This document shows, piece by piece, positions 37,077 to 47,213 of a stretch of 64,000 nucleotides of DNA. Location of the stretch: contig NZ_JACOIK010000003.1 in NCBI RefSeq assembly GCF_014692515.1, positions 124,001 to 188,000 on the forward strand, written 5' to 3'. Source of the DNA: Sphingobacterium micropteri. GTDB lineage: Bacteria; Bacteroidota; Bacteroidia; Sphingobacteriales; Sphingobacteriaceae. The notes under the pieces were generated by a model. The model made no database searches and was not told the DNA's origin. It saw nothing but the letters and a program-made list of their open reading frames with translations. How positions within the stretch are numbered: the stretch's first letter is position 1; each line of letters starts with the position of its first letter. The translations under genes and the position numbers were made by a program.

Positions 37077-38339
37077 TTAACCATTCAAACCCTTACGACT
37101 AGAGTCAAAGCATAGTAAAATAAATAATAGTATAGTAAAGCTCCATAAAGAAGAACCACCGTAACTGATGAAGGGGAGGGGAATACCAATAACAGGAACT
37201 ATACCGATCGTCATACCGATGTTAATAAAGAAATGGAAAAATAGGATAGAGGCGACGCCATAGGCATAAATCCGCGCAAAAGCTGTTCGTTGGCGTTCCG
37301 CGATATTGACTAAACGGAGCAGGAGTGCGAGATAGATGGCTATAACAAATGTAGAACCCACAAATCCCCATTCTTCGCCGATGGTACAGAAAATAAAATC
37401 GGTACTTTGTTCCGGAACAAATTTATATTTGGTTTGTGTTCCTTGGAGAAAACCCTTACCCAGTAGCTGTCCGGATCCAATTGCGATTTTGGACTGATTG
37501 AGATTATACCCTTCGCCACGCGGATCGTGTATTTTTCCTAAAATCACATCAATTCGATTGCGTTGATGTGATTGTAAAACATGTTCATAAGCATAATCAA
37601 CACAAAGTACATACACACTACAACCAAGAAAAAGTAAGCCTACGTTGATGATATATTTGCGTTTTTTGCGTAGCAAATAAATGAATAACCCTGCAATCAG
37701 TGCTAGTATGCTAATAATAATCCATTGATTAACGAGCAGCGCGGATATAAATAAAAGAATGGCGAGACCACCTAATAGCAAGAGTGTGTTGCCGACGTAA
37801 CCTTCGCGGTAAAATACAAAAACCAGTGCGAAGAATGCAAGCGCTGAACCGGTATCGGGTTGGAGCATGACCAATGCGACGGGGAATAGAATAATCAAGG
37901 CACCAATAAGTAGTGTTTTGGTATTTGGATTTTTATTGGTTTGGGAACTAAGATAGGAGGCCAGGAGTAGACAAGTGGCTAGTTTACCAAATTCGGAAGG
38001 TTGTAAACGGAAGCTGCCTAGCGGTATCCAAGCTTGATTCCCGCCGACATTCCGACCAATAATCAATACCAATATCAACAACAAAATAACCACAATATAA
38101 ATGAGTGGGGATGCTGAAATAAAAAACTTAGCGTCTATAATCAGAATGCTAAACCCAATAATTAGGGCCGTGAAAATGTAAATCGATTGCTTGCCATAGT
38201 TGGTTGCCATGCTGAAAATACTAGGTTGCTCGGGATCATAAACGGCAGCATAGATATTAAACCAGCCAATCAAGCAGAGTGAGAACCACAGTAAAATGGT
38301 GAACCAATCGATACGTCCAAAAAAACTTTTCTCTTTCAT
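37077..38339 (-). CDS. rodA: Rod shape-determining peptidoglycan polymerase RodA
   Basis: A 420-residue SEDS-family membrane glycosyltransferase that polymerizes lipid II for cell elongation. About ten membrane segments are visible. Conserved SEDS blocks are LQPSEFGKLATCLLLASYLS near 138, LQPDTGSALAFFALVFVFYREG near 171 (with the catalytic Asp), PEQSTDFIFCTIGEEWGFVGS near 310, and GIPLPFISYGGSSLW near 390. Its ATG is immediately behind the mrdA stop. Confidence 0.97.
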   Translation of the reverse strand: MKEKSFFGRIDWFTILLWFSLCLIGWFNIYAAVYDPEQPSIFSMATNYGKQSIYIFTALIIGFSILIIDAKFFISASPLIYIVVILLLILVLIIGRNVGGNQAWIPLGSFRLQPSEFGKLATCLLLASYLSSQTNKNPNTKTLLIGALIILFPVALVMLQPDTGSALAFFALVFVFYREGYVGNTLLLLGGLAILLFISALLVNQWIIISILALIAGLFIYLLRKKRKYIINVGLLFLGCSVYVLCVDYAYEHVLQSHQRNRIDVILGKIHDPRGEGYNLNQSKIAIGSGQLLGKGFLQGTQTKYKFVPEQSTDFIFCTIGEEWGFVGSTFVIAIYLALLLRLVNIAERQRTAFARIYAYGVASILFFHFFINIGMTIGIVPVIGIPLPFISYGGSSLWSFTILLFILLCFDSSRKGLNG

Positions 38340-38340
38340 G

Positions 38341-40311
38341 TTATGGATGGTCCTTTCTTAGTTGACTGTGGTGTACATAAAGTTCACGCCGCGGCTCCGT
38401 TGTCTTATTGTTGGGTGTGGCAGGTTGTTCTGTTGGCTTACTAGTCGACGTACTTTTATGTAGTTCCTCTACTTTTTTTTCCTTTGGTGTAGGAAGAAAA
38501 TTGGCATTTAAGATTCGATCTTGATCGTATTTTGATAAGGAAATAGTATCCTTCAAGTATTTTTCGACCAACATATTGACAATAGGACCCGCCCAAGTAC
38601 CACCATATCCAGCATTTTCTACAAACACGGCAATGGCTATTTTCGGGTTTTCGCGCGGCGCAAAAGCAAAGAAGACAGCATGGTTTTCACCATGTGGATT
38701 CTGTACAGTCCCAGTTTTGCCACACATTTCCACGCCAGGAACGCGTACCCGGTATCCCGTACCACCCGGAACATTCACCGCCCGACTCATCCCTTCAATC
38801 ACGGATTCGTAATATTTAGCATCCACACCGGCACTTATTTTTTCCTTAAACTCGTCTTTTACAATACCCTTTTCGCCAATTGCCTTTACGAGGTGCGGAC
38901 GGTAATAAAAGCCGCGGTTGGCCACGATAGCCATGACATTAGCCATCTGCAGAGGGGTAATACCCATTTCACCTTGTCCAATAGACAAAGAGATATTAAA
39001 GCTTGAACGCCATTTGTCATTACCATAACGTTTGGTATAAAAGTCGGAAGTCGGGATTAAACCTGGTTTTTCCCCGGGGAGATCTATGCCTAAAGTATGG
39101 CCTAAACCAAATTTGCCTAACGCTTCGCGCCAAAGATCGTACGCTTTTGGTCCCGACATACCACGGGAGTCGATCATGCGTGCATAGGTGTATCCGTAAT
39201 ACGTGTTACAAGATGTTTGTATGGATTTTATCAAACTGGTAGCCCCATCTACGTGTGTACAACGCATAATGGCACGCCCGCCGCCATAGCGGTATCCACC
39301 AGGGCAATAGAACACCGTTTTTTCGTCAATAACACCCGCTTGTTGCGCCGTCAACGCAGCAACTACCTTAAAAACCGATCCTGGAGGATAGGAGGCTTGG
39401 ATAGGACGGATAAACAAAGGGCGTGTCTCGTCCCGTAAAAGTTTCATGTAGTTGTTGCCCCTTTGCCTTCCTACCATCAAGTTCGGATCGTAGGATGGTG
39501 CACTGACAAAAGTTAAGATTTCTCCAGTCGCGGGTTCGATAGCAACCACCGAGCCCATTTTATTTTTCATGAGCTTCTCCGCCAGCACTTGTAGATCACG
39601 GTCAATCGTCGAAACCAAGCCGTCGCCAGCGACGGCAAGCGTGTCATACTTGCCCTCCATGAAAGAGCCTTTTGGTCTATTAAGTGCATCTACCATTTGG
39701 TTTTTAACGCCCCGTTGTCCACGTAGAAGCTCTTCATAAGAACGCTCGATGCCACTCGCGCCGATATAGTCGCCCGGACGATAAAAGCCTTCCGACCGCT
39801 CAATATCTTTATCGTTAACTTCTTGTATATAGCCCAGAAGTTGTGGGGCGATGCTGTCCGGGTAACTCCTGACAGTCCGGTTTTGTACGTAGAAACCTCT
39901 AAATTTATATAGATGCTCCTGCAGCTGCGCATAAGTAGTTGCAGATAACTGTTTTTCAAATATAGACGGACGATAAGGAGAGTGGGAACGCGCTTTATTT
40001 ATTCTTGTCTGGAACCCTTCGCGATCGATATCAATAAGCTGACACAAAAGTGCTGTGTCAATTTCTTTTGCCTCGATAGGTGTCACCAACAGATCGTATA
40101 CAGGCTCGTTTTGTACCAAAACTTTGCCATTTCGGTCGAACACTACCCCTCTTGCAGGATATACGACAACTTTACGTAACACATTGTGATTCGCTGATAA
40201 TAAATAAGATTTGTCAATAACCTGAATGTAAAATAGACGAGCTACTATAACGATCGCTATAGCAATAAAAATTCCCTGAACAACAAACTTACGAGCGAAA
40301 AAACTATTCAT
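38341..40311 (-). CDS. mrdA: Penicillin-binding protein 2 (transpeptidase)
   Basis: A 656-residue membrane-anchored D,D-transpeptidase partner of RodA. It has an N-terminal anchor (about 10-30), a dimerization domain (about 50-230) and a transpeptidase domain with the active-site SVFK at Ser312, SCN at 367-369 and KTG at 532-534. The length fits PBP2. A Pro/Thr-rich tail (about 595-656) ending in HPSQLRKDHP-like basic sequence is longer than usual. It is coupled to rodA (1-base gap) and lies 52 bases behind mreD. Confidence 0.96.
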   Translation of the reverse strand: MNSFFARKFVVQGIFIAIAIVIVARLFYIQVIDKSYLLSANHNVLRKVVVYPARGVVFDRNGKVLVQNEPVYDLLVTPIEAKEIDTALLCQLIDIDREGFQTRINKARSHSPYRPSIFEKQLSATTYAQLQEHLYKFRGFYVQNRTVRSYPDSIAPQLLGYIQEVNDKDIERSEGFYRPGDYIGASGIERSYEELLRGQRGVKNQMVDALNRPKGSFMEGKYDTLAVAGDGLVSTIDRDLQVLAEKLMKNKMGSVVAIEPATGEILTFVSAPSYDPNLMVGRQRGNNYMKLLRDETRPLFIRPIQASYPPGSVFKVVAALTAQQAGVIDEKTVFYCPGGYRYGGGRAIMRCTHVDGATSLIKSIQTSCNTYYGYTYARMIDSRGMSGPKAYDLWREALGKFGLGHTLGIDLPGEKPGLIPTSDFYTKRYGNDKWRSSFNISLSIGQGEMGITPLQMANVMAIVANRGFYYRPHLVKAIGEKGIVKDEFKEKISAGVDAKYYESVIEGMSRAVNVPGGTGYRVRVPGVEMCGKTGTVQNPHGENHAVFFAFAPRENPKIAIAVFVENAGYGGTWAGPIVNMLVEKYLKDTISLSKYDQDRILNANFLPTPKEKKVEELHKSTSTSKPTEQPATPNNKTTEPRRELYVHHSQLRKDHP

Positions 40312-40363
40312 GAACCGTGTGTTCCTTTTATTGTTAAAAAGTTAGAGGCGTATGCTAACCTTT

Positions 40364-40891
40364 TTAAATACTACCAATACGTGACTTTCTTTTATAAACC
40401 AGCAAACTTACCAGTAGAATGATACAAGTTGTAAATATACTACTTAAAATAGTACTTGCTAGTGTATATAGAAAATTAGAAAATGTAAATGTTTCTATAA
40501 GAAAAAGAAAGAAATGATGTACAACGGCGCCAAAAAACACATAGGATAGGAACCATTTGGTGCCCATCACCCCCAAGGAAGGTGTGTTAAAAGACTCTTT
40601 CAGTTCGACCTCTATGGTGATTTTATGGAAGAATATTCGAAATAGCGCTAGACTAACACATGCTGCAGCATGTACGCCAACAGAATCATAAAAAGCATCT
40701 ATCGTCAAACCTGTTAAAAAGGAAATTAGGAACAGCAACAAATTTGGTAATCCTATTGGCAAAAGGAAGATAAAGAAGATATAGGGGTAAGTGGTCGCCA
40801 CATTGTAATAGCCTATGTTTTTAAATAAGGCTACTTGCAGTAGAACCATGATAATAAATCGGACAATATTTATAATTATTACGCTACCCAT
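40364..40891 (-). CDS. mreD: Rod shape-determining protein MreD
   Basis: A 175-residue hydrophobic protein with about five or six membrane segments, as expected of MreD (MVLLQVALFKNIGYYN near 15, FFLPIGLPNLLLFLISFLTGLTIDAFYDSVG near 42). MreD is poorly conserved in sequence, so the call leans on size, topology and position between mreC and mrdA. It overlaps mreC by 8 bases. Confidence 0.9.
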   Translation of the reverse strand: MGSVIIINIVRFIIMVLLQVALFKNIGYYNVATTYPYIFFIFLLPIGLPNLLLFLISFLTGLTIDAFYDSVGVHAAACVSLALFRIFFHKITIEVELKESFNTPSLGVMGTKWFLSYVFFGAVVHHFFLFLIETFTFSNFLYTLASTILSSIFTTCIILLVSLLVYKRKSRIGSI

Positions 40892-41720
40892 TGTCTTGAC
40901 TGTCAGCTTCTAGTTGTTCTTTTTCTTTAATCAGTAAATCTTTTACCACATATACATGATGCAGATTGCTGAAATTCGTAGATAGTTCGATTTTAAGGTC
41001 TAAAAAGCTCTCTCCAGATGTTATACCTGTTTCCACTATTTTTCCGACCTGAATACCTGCGGGGAATAACGAAAAACCAGAGGTATATACTTTTTCACCC
41101 TGTTCGACCTTAACGTGATTCGGGATATCTCTTACCACACCGTAGCGGGGATCTATACTGCTTCCCCATACAAGGGAACCAATAACTTCAGAGCTGTCCA
41201 ATGTAACGGAAATCCTCGTGTCCGGATGTAAAAGTGACTGTACGGAGCTGAAGTGAGCTGAAGTTTGGAGCACAATGCCGACAACGCCATTGGAGGTGAT
41301 GACACCCATCCCTTTCTCTATACCATCGGCAGAACCCTTGTCGAGCGTAAGATAATTGTTCTTTTGGTGAATACTGTTGTTGGCAACCTTTGCTACGATG
41401 AAAGCATACCGGCCCTGTTCGATGGAATCTATAATACGGACGGTATCTGCCGTCGTATCCGCCTGGAGGAGGCTTTGGATTTGTTGCCTTAACATGCCGT
41501 TCTCAGCCGCCAGTTCTTCATTCGTTTCATTTAACGAAAGATAGCTTTTCCAAGAGTTTACTTGTTTATAATAGGAACCTATAAAAACATTGGATGAACT
41601 GATAAAGGAAGAACGTTGAAAGTTGTTATGACGCACAACTAAAATAATGGATACGACAAAAAAGAGAATAAACCAAAATATAGCGTTATATCTAACCAGA
41701 AATAGCCAAAGGTTTCTCAT
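40884..41720 (-). CDS. mreC: Rod shape-determining protein MreC
   Basis: A 278-residue bitopic periplasmic scaffold: one N-terminal membrane helix (about 12-30), a coiled coil (about 58-90, NEELAAENGMLRQQIQSLL) and a beta-barrel domain with the hallmark YLTLDKGSADGIEKGMGVITSNGVVGIV near 122-149. It links MreB to PBP2. It overlaps mreD by 8 bases and lies 94 bases behind mreB. Confidence 0.95.
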   Translation of the reverse strand: MRNLWLFLVRYNAIFWFILFFVVSIILVVRHNNFQRSSFISSSNVFIGSYYKQVNSWKSYLSLNETNEELAAENGMLRQQIQSLLQADTTADTVRIIDSIEQGRYAFIVAKVANNSIHQKNNYLTLDKGSADGIEKGMGVITSNGVVGIVLQTSAHFSSVQSLLHPDTRISVTLDSSEVIGSLVWGSSIDPRYGVVRDIPNHVKVEQGEKVYTSGFSLFPAGIQVGKIVETGITSGESFLDLKIELSTNFSNLHHVYVVKDLLIKEKEQLEADSQDNG

Positions 41721-41814
41721 GTGTTTTGGTTTCTATTATTTAGCTGTCAACAAATACGCGATATAAACGACCAGTTCGTCTATATCGCGTATATATCAAT
41801 GAATTATAATGCTT

Positions 41815-42837
41815 TTACTGCATTAAAAATTTAAACCGACCAATATTTTTCAACGCTATTCCCGTACCTCTTACCACGGCACGTAGCGGATCTTCGGCAA
41901 CATGTACCGGAAGTTTTGTTTTCGCTTGTATACGTTTGTCCAAGCCCCGTAATAATGCCCCTCCACCGGTGAGGTATATACCGGTTTGATAAATATCTGC
42001 GGATAGTTCGGGAGGGGTGATTTCCAGTGCTTTCAAAATCGCTTCTTCTATTTTTGAAATGGATTTATCCAAACAGTGTGCTATCTCCGTGTAGGAAACG
42101 GTAATCTGTTTGGGAATACCCGTCATGAGGTCCCGACCCTGTACGGCAAAATCTGCCGGTGGATCTGATAGCTCGGGAAGAGCTGCTCCCACTTCAATTT
42201 TGATTTTCTCGGCTGTGCGTTCTCCGATCATGATATTATGTTGACGACGGATATATTGTACAATATCGGAATCAAAATTGTCACCTGCAACGCGGATAGA
42301 TTGATCACAAACGATACCAGACAATGCGATAACGGCAATCTCTGTGGTTCCACCGCCAATATCGATGATCATGTTACCCACAGGCTCTTCGACATCAATA
42401 CCTATGCCAACTGCCGCAGCCATCGGTTCGTGAATTAAGTAGACCTCTTTGGCCCCTGCAATTTCTGCGGAATCGCGTACCGCACGCTTTTCTACTTCGG
42501 TAATACCCGAGGGAATACAGACGACCATCCGTAGCGACGGAAAGAACCAAGACTTACCTTTGTTCACTAATTTTACCATTCCGCGAATTAAATGTTCGGC
42601 AGCTGTAAAATCTGCTATAACACCATCGCGCAATGGCCTTACTGTTTTTATATTGTCGTGTGTTTTACCTTCCATCTGCATCGCTTGTCTTCCGATAGCA
42701 ATCACCTTGTTGGTGGTGCGGTCGAAAGCAACGATAGAAGGTTCGTCCACTACTACTTTGTCATTGTGTATAATTAAGGTGTTTGCTGTCCCTAAATCGA
42801 TAGCAACTTCTTGCGTAAACCAGTTAAATAACCCCAT
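41815..42837 (-). CDS. mreB: Actin-like cell-shape protein MreB
   Basis: A 340-residue bacterial actin forming filaments under the inner membrane. The nucleotide motifs are AIDLGTANTLI near 13 (phosphate 1), IHEPMAAAVGIGI near 136, MIIDIGGGTTEIAVI near 160 (phosphate 2) and GIYLTGGGALLRGLDKRI near 287 (adenosine). It leads the mreB-mreC-mreD-mrdA-rodA operon. TAGGTTTG at 42872-42879 is a candidate -7 element. Confidence 0.98.
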   Translation of the reverse strand: MGLFNWFTQEVAIDLGTANTLIIHNDKVVVDEPSIVAFDRTTNKVIAIGRQAMQMEGKTHDNIKTVRPLRDGVIADFTAAEHLIRGMVKLVNKGKSWFFPSLRMVVCIPSGITEVEKRAVRDSAEIAGAKEVYLIHEPMAAAVGIGIDVEEPVGNMIIDIGGGTTEIAVIALSGIVCDQSIRVAGDNFDSDIVQYIRRQHNIMIGERTAEKIKIEVGAALPELSDPPADFAVQGRDLMTGIPKQITVSYTEIAHCLDKSISKIEEAILKALEITPPELSADIYQTGIYLTGGGALLRGLDKRIQAKTKLPVHVAEDPLRAVVRGTGIALKNIGRFKFLMQ

Positions 42838-42871
42838 GCAATGTATATTGTCTTGTTTCTCAAATTTAATG

Positions 42872-42879
42872 CAAACCTA
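42872..42879 (-). promoter_or_regulatory. Candidate -7 element of the mreB operon
   Basis: TAGGTTTG on the minus strand matches TAnnTTTG, 34 bases before ATG. The -33 would lie near the end of the upstream aminopeptidase gene and is not clear. Confidence 0.4.
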
Positions 42880-42895
42880 AATAAAAAAAATGGTT

Positions 42896-44551
42896 TTATC
42901 TACACTCCATCACCCCGATATAATAATTAAATGTATCAATATCCAGTTCGTCGATATTATCCACTTTTATAGGTAAAGCCTGAAAGGTAGCATTGATTTC
43001 ATAACGTGTTTTGGACTGTCCTTTTTTTCCGATGTGAATAGGCATTTTAAAGTCTGATACGTCTGCAACCCAACGGCAAAACACCTTTCCATTATCGCGT
43101 TGTAGAATTTCCAGTACCGGGACACTTTTATGCTGAACATATTGTTCAAAGACCTTCGTGAAATCGAAGTCTGATTTGTCGTTTAGATAGTTCAAAATAT
43201 CGTTATAGTCTACTGTTTGATGATAAAATTTACTATTCAATCCGCGAAGAATAGAACGCCATGCCTCGTCGTTGTCTATAATGGTTCGGAGCATGTTATG
43301 CAACACACCGCCTTTCAGGTACATATCACCGGACCCTTCTTTATTTACGCCGTAAGGTCCTTGTAAAGGTTTGTCGTTCAAAATGCCTTTTCGGTTACCG
43401 TTTACATAAGCCTGGCTTGCTTCCTTTCCATAGTGGTAATCAATAAAAAGTGCTTCGGAATAAGTGGTGAAACTTTCATGTATCCACATATTAGCCATAT
43501 CCTTGGCCGTGATGTTGTTGCCAAACCATTCATGGCCAGATTCATGAACAACGATGAAATCCCATTTCAATCCCCAACCGGTGTCCGAACTGTCTTCGCC
43601 TAAATATCCGTTCTGAAACTTATTGCCGTAGGCAATAGCGCTTTGATGCTCCATGCCTAAATGCGCCGTTTCTATCAATTTATAGCCATCTTCATAAAAC
43701 GGATAAGGGCCAAACCAATGCTCGAATGCCTCTAGTGTTTCTTTAGCATTCTTTTGTAAATGCTTGATTTTATTTTTGTTTTCTTTTAGTATGTAGTAGT
43801 CGATGGAAAGTGGTCCTCTTTCTCCCTGATATGTCTCTGTAACATGTGCATAATCTCCAATATTCAATGCCACATTGTAGTTGTTTATGGGGTTGTGTAC
43901 TTTCCAATGGTATTTGGTATAATGTCTGCCGAGCTTTTCCGTTTTTACCAGTCGGCCATTTGATACATTCATGACCTCGTTTGGAACGGCGACAGAAATC
44001 AACATACTATCAACTTCGTCGGATTGATGGTCTTTATTTGGCCACCATACACTTGCACCCAGACTCCGACAAGTAGTCGCCACCCAAGGTTTTCCATGGC
44101 GATCCGTTTTCCAGTCAAAACCGCCATCCCACGGTGCACGTGTTGCGGCAATGGGGGCACCCGAATAATAGACCTTAAAAGAATCGATCGCTCCTTTTGG
44201 GATGATATGGGGAAAGTCTATGAAAACCGCATGGTAAGATCGTTCGAAAGGCAGTTCTTTTCCCTGGTACTCCACGCGGTCTACCGAAAGGTTTTCAAAA
44301 AGATCAAATTGTAATCTTTTGAAATCGTTAACAGATTCAAATTTAAAGAGATTACTTCCGGATATAAAGCGATTGTTGATATCTACTTTGATATCGAGGT
44401 GGTAATATTTGATATCATAGCATGTCCGGAAAGGCGTTAGTGTCCCTCGCAGGGAATCGGCCTTACTGAATATTTCTTTGGCTTTCGTTAACTGTGCTTT
44501 CGCTCCATCGCTGGCAATAAAAAATAGTAGAAAAAGTAAAGCGTATCGCAT
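42896..44551 (-). CDS. M1-family metallo-aminopeptidase
   Basis: A 551-residue secreted zinc aminopeptidase. Numbered from ATG 44551, the signal peptide is about 1-20 (FFIASDGAKA). The exopeptidase motif appears as GMEH at 299-302 and the zinc site as HESGH at 336-340 with third ligand Glu359. The length is that of short bacterial M1 enzymes (no long C-terminal domain). The frame continues to 44620 inside the NAD(P)HX gene, but the signal peptide supports ATG 44551. It may help degrade peptides in the periplasm. Confidence 0.92.
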   Translation of the reverse strand: MRYALLFLLFFIASDGAKAQLTKAKEIFSKADSLRGTLTPFRTCYDIKYYHLDIKVDINNRFISGSNLFKFESVNDFKRLQFDLFENLSVDRVEYQGKELPFERSYHAVFIDFPHIIPKGAIDSFKVYYSGAPIAATRAPWDGGFDWKTDRHGKPWVATTCRSLGASVWWPNKDHQSDEVDSMLISVAVPNEVMNVSNGRLVKTEKLGRHYTKYHWKVHNPINNYNVALNIGDYAHVTETYQGERGPLSIDYYILKENKNKIKHLQKNAKETLEAFEHWFGPYPFYEDGYKLIETAHLGMEHQSAIAYGNKFQNGYLGEDSSDTGWGLKWDFIVVHESGHEWFGNNITAKDMANMWIHESFTTYSEALFIDYHYGKEASQAYVNGNRKGILNDKPLQGPYGVNKEGSGDMYLKGGVLHNMLRTIIDNDEAWRSILRGLNSKFYHQTVDYNDILNYLNDKSDFDFTKVFEQYVQHKSVPVLEILQRDNGKVFCRWVADVSDFKMPIHIGKKGQSKTRYEINATFQALPIKVDNIDELDIDTFNYYIGVMECR

Positions 44552-44589
44552 GTTTAGTCTCGTGAATGATAAGAAGGAATTTGTATTCC

Positions 44590-46119
44590 TCAAAGATAGG
44601 GATTTTGCAGATGTTGCCAAGCGCTTGATAGGTGTGCAATAATGTCCGTAGCCGTGATGCTCCGCTCGTGAATAGTAGTTGCGGCGATGTCGCCTGCCAG
44701 ACCGTGAAGATATACACCTAATAAAGCCGCATCTGCTGGTGTATGGCCCTGTGCTAACAAGGAAGTAATAATGCCGGAAAGCACATCGCCACTGCCGCCG
44801 GTAGCCATGCCCGGATTACCAGTTGAGTTGAAATGTACCATCTCATTAGGTAAGACAATTGCGGTATTCGCCCCCTTTATCACGACAATCTGTTGGTAAC
44901 GGCGGCACCAGTCACGAACCTTTGCAATTTTTTCGAAGTCGTCTGTCCAAAGTCCAATTAAACGCTCCAGTTCTTTAGGATGAGGTGTTAAGATACTATT
45001 CGGCGGAATGAGAACGTGCCAATCGGGATTTTTTGCCAAGATATTTATTGCATCAGCGTCGAACAGGAGGTGCGGTATGCTAGGCATAAGTTTTAGACGT
45101 TCGAATAATTGGCGTAAAGCAATTTCCGTATCTGGATGGGTTCCCATACCCATACCCATACCAATAGCATCGTAATCAGTAATTTGTTTTGGAAACATGC
45201 TGATATGGGTGTCGAGGGGATCTGTTTCTACCTGTGCTTCCGGAAAAGCACCTTGCAATATAGTATAACCGCAGGCAGGGATATACGCTGTTATCAATCC
45301 ACACCCTGTTTTTAATGCCGCTTTGCTGGCTAAGATAGCTGCGCCAATACTACCATAGCGACCCCCAACCATATACGCGTGGCCAAAAGTTCCTTTGTGC
45401 GAGAACTTTTGTAACGGACGTATTAATAGTTGTACGTCTTCTTTTTGCAGGTATTCGTAAGGTGTTGATAATGTGTTTTCTATATTTTTTTCTAATCCGA
45501 TATCTAATATCTGAAAGTTGCTGGTAAAAGAAGCATATTTGGGAAACAATAAGCTGAGTTTAGCGCAGGCAAAAGTATAGGTAAGATGAGCCTGTATAAT
45601 AGGTGCCTCGATAGGAGTTGGCTTATCAGCAAAAAGTCCAGAAGGAATATCGATAGAGAGGACAGGATTGGAAGCGGTGTTGATTTGGTAAAGTAGTGGC
45701 TTCCAACGATCATCTAGCGGGCGAGCCAAACCATAACCGAATAAAGCATCGATAAGGATACTTTTCGCTGGAAATTCTAAAATACTTTCGGGGCTCAATG
45801 AAGAAATAGAAATGTCCATTTCGTGAAGACGTTGTTGGTTGATTTCGTTTTCCGCACTGTAGGAGGTATGCTCTAATAGGTGGATCCTAACGATATGTCC
45901 TGCCATGTGCAGCATCCTTCCAAGCGCTAATCCATCCCCACCATTATTTCCAAAGCCGCATAAGATCACAAAAGAGGCTTGCCGTTCACCAACATATTGT
46001 TGTATGGCTTGGAACAGTGCCTCTGCAGCCCGTTCCATCAATTCAACAGAGCTGATATTTTGACTTATCAGAGTGGCTTGTTCCCATTTGTAGATATCAG
46101 CAGCGGAGAGAATCTTCAT
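44590..46119 (-). CDS. nnr: Bifunctional NAD(P)H-hydrate epimerase / ADP-dependent dehydratase
   Basis: A 509-residue repair enzyme for hydrated NADH and NADPH. The N-terminal YjeF epimerase (about 1-215) has the Rossmann motif FGNNGGDGLALGR near 57. The C-terminal ribokinase-like dehydratase (about 225-505) has GNPGMATGGSGDVLSGIITSL near 440. Its C-terminus runs close to the M1 peptidase start. Confidence 0.95.
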   Translation of the reverse strand: MKILSAADIYKWEQATLISQNISSVELMERAAEALFQAIQQYVGERQASFVILCGFGNNGGDGLALGRMLHMAGHIVRIHLLEHTSYSAENEINQQRLHEMDISISSLSPESILEFPAKSILIDALFGYGLARPLDDRWKPLLYQINTASNPVLSIDIPSGLFADKPTPIEAPIIQAHLTYTFACAKLSLLFPKYASFTSNFQILDIGLEKNIENTLSTPYEYLQKEDVQLLIRPLQKFSHKGTFGHAYMVGGRYGSIGAAILASKAALKTGCGLITAYIPACGYTILQGAFPEAQVETDPLDTHISMFPKQITDYDAIGMGMGMGTHPDTEIALRQLFERLKLMPSIPHLLFDADAINILAKNPDWHVLIPPNSILTPHPKELERLIGLWTDDFEKIAKVRDWCRRYQQIVVIKGANTAIVLPNEMVHFNSTGNPGMATGGSGDVLSGIITSLLAQGHTPADAALLGVYLHGLAGDIAATTIHERSITATDIIAHLSSAWQHLQNPYL

Positions 46120-46196
46120 TGTTTTTTATTTAAAAATAACGATTTAATATGTTTTTTCCACATTGTTCCCTAACATGATTAGAAATTTTTAGGCAT

Positions 46197-46204
46197 TACT
46201 TTTG
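46197..46204 (+). promoter_or_regulatory. Candidate -7 element of the OmpA lipoprotein gene
   Basis: TACTTTTG matches TAnnTTTG, 34 bases before ATG 46239. No clear -33 is seen. Confidence 0.4.
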
Positions 46205-46238
46205 TAATGTTTGGTATTAGAAAACAAAATGTCAACTT

Positions 46239-47156
46239 ATGATACATAGAAGAATAATCATCATGGCTATCCTGATTTCTGGTTTATTCCTTACGAGTTG
46301 TGGAGGGAAGAAAAGATATGCCGCATTGCAAATGCAGCACCAGGATTTGACCGAACGTTATCAACAAAGCCAGATGCAACTGGCAGAAAGTCGGACGAAC
46401 GTTAAAAATTTAGAGGAGCAATTGGCTATGGAGCGTAAAAACAATGCCTCCTTACGGGAAGCATTACAGCGTTTGCAGGGAACGTTGGACATGAGTATCA
46501 ATCAAAATACGCAGGGAAATGTGAATATCTCGAAGTTGGTTGATGAAATTAATGCATCGAACAGATACATCCAGCATTTGGTGAATACCAAAAACAAAAG
46601 TGACTCGCTTAATCTGGTGTTAACAAATAACCTGACCCGTTCTTTGAGTCGCGAAGAGTTACGCGATGTAGACGTTAAAGTGCTAAAAGGGGTGGTTTAT
46701 ATATCATTATCTGACAACATGCTCTATCGGTCGGGTAGTTACGAGATCTCTGAAAGAGCTGGAGAGACACTTAGTAAAATCGCGAAGATTATCCAAGATT
46801 ATAGAGAATATGATGTGTTGATTGAGGGTAATACAGATACCGATCCCATTTCGCAGAAGAATATTCGAAACAATTGGGATTTAAGTGTATTGCGTGCTTC
46901 ATCTGTTGTGCAAGCATTACAGAACCAATATGGTGTTGAACCCAAACGTTTGACAGCTGGAGGACGTGGGGAATATAATCCTGTTGCCGACAATACAACG
47001 CCCGATGGAAAAGCAAGAAACCGACGCACACAAATTATCATTACGCCGAAACTGGATCAGTTTATGGAGTTGATTGATAAAGCGCCGGAAACAAGCACGG
47101 AGGCTGAAGTGCCTGCAGACACTCCGGAACAACAAGAAAATACGCCAGTATTTTAA
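46239..47156 (+). CDS. OmpA-family peptidoglycan-binding lipoprotein
   Basis: A 305-residue outer-membrane lipoprotein (lipobox LTSC, Cys21). A long coiled coil (about 35-135) spans the periplasm, followed by an OmpA C-terminal domain (about 150-275). The peptidoglycan-contact segment is NTDTDPISQKNIRNNWDLSVLRA near 196-218. An acidic, Pro/Glu-rich tail ends the protein. It tethers the outer membrane to the cell wall. A strong terminator follows. Confidence 0.93.
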   Translation: MIHRRIIIMAILISGLFLTSCGGKKRYAALQMQHQDLTERYQQSQMQLAESRTNVKNLEEQLAMERKNNASLREALQRLQGTLDMSINQNTQGNVNISKLVDEINASNRYIQHLVNTKNKSDSLNLVLTNNLTRSLSREELRDVDVKVLKGVVYISLSDNMLYRSGSYEISERAGETLSKIAKIIQDYREYDVLIEGNTDTDPISQKNIRNNWDLSVLRASSVVQALQNQYGVEPKRLTAGGRGEYNPVADNTTPDGKARNRRTQIIITPKLDQFMELIDKAPETSTEAEVPADTPEQQENTPVF

Positions 47157-47177
47157 AATAAAATAGATTTTTAAACC

Positions 47178-47212
47178 AGAAAGGGGCAAGTTTGAAAAAC
47201 TTGCCCCTTTCT
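47178..47212. terminator. Bidirectional terminator between the OmpA lipoprotein gene and nhaA
   Basis: A perfect 16-bp stem: 47178-47193 pairs with 47197-47212 around GAA. The hairpin ends 2 bases before the convergent nhaA stop. Confidence 0.8.
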
Positions 47213-47213
47213 G

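Noticed and set aside
42449-42880. 143-residue plus-strand ORF opposite mreB
   Set aside because: mreB is unambiguous here; the antisense frame is a by-product of its codon usage.
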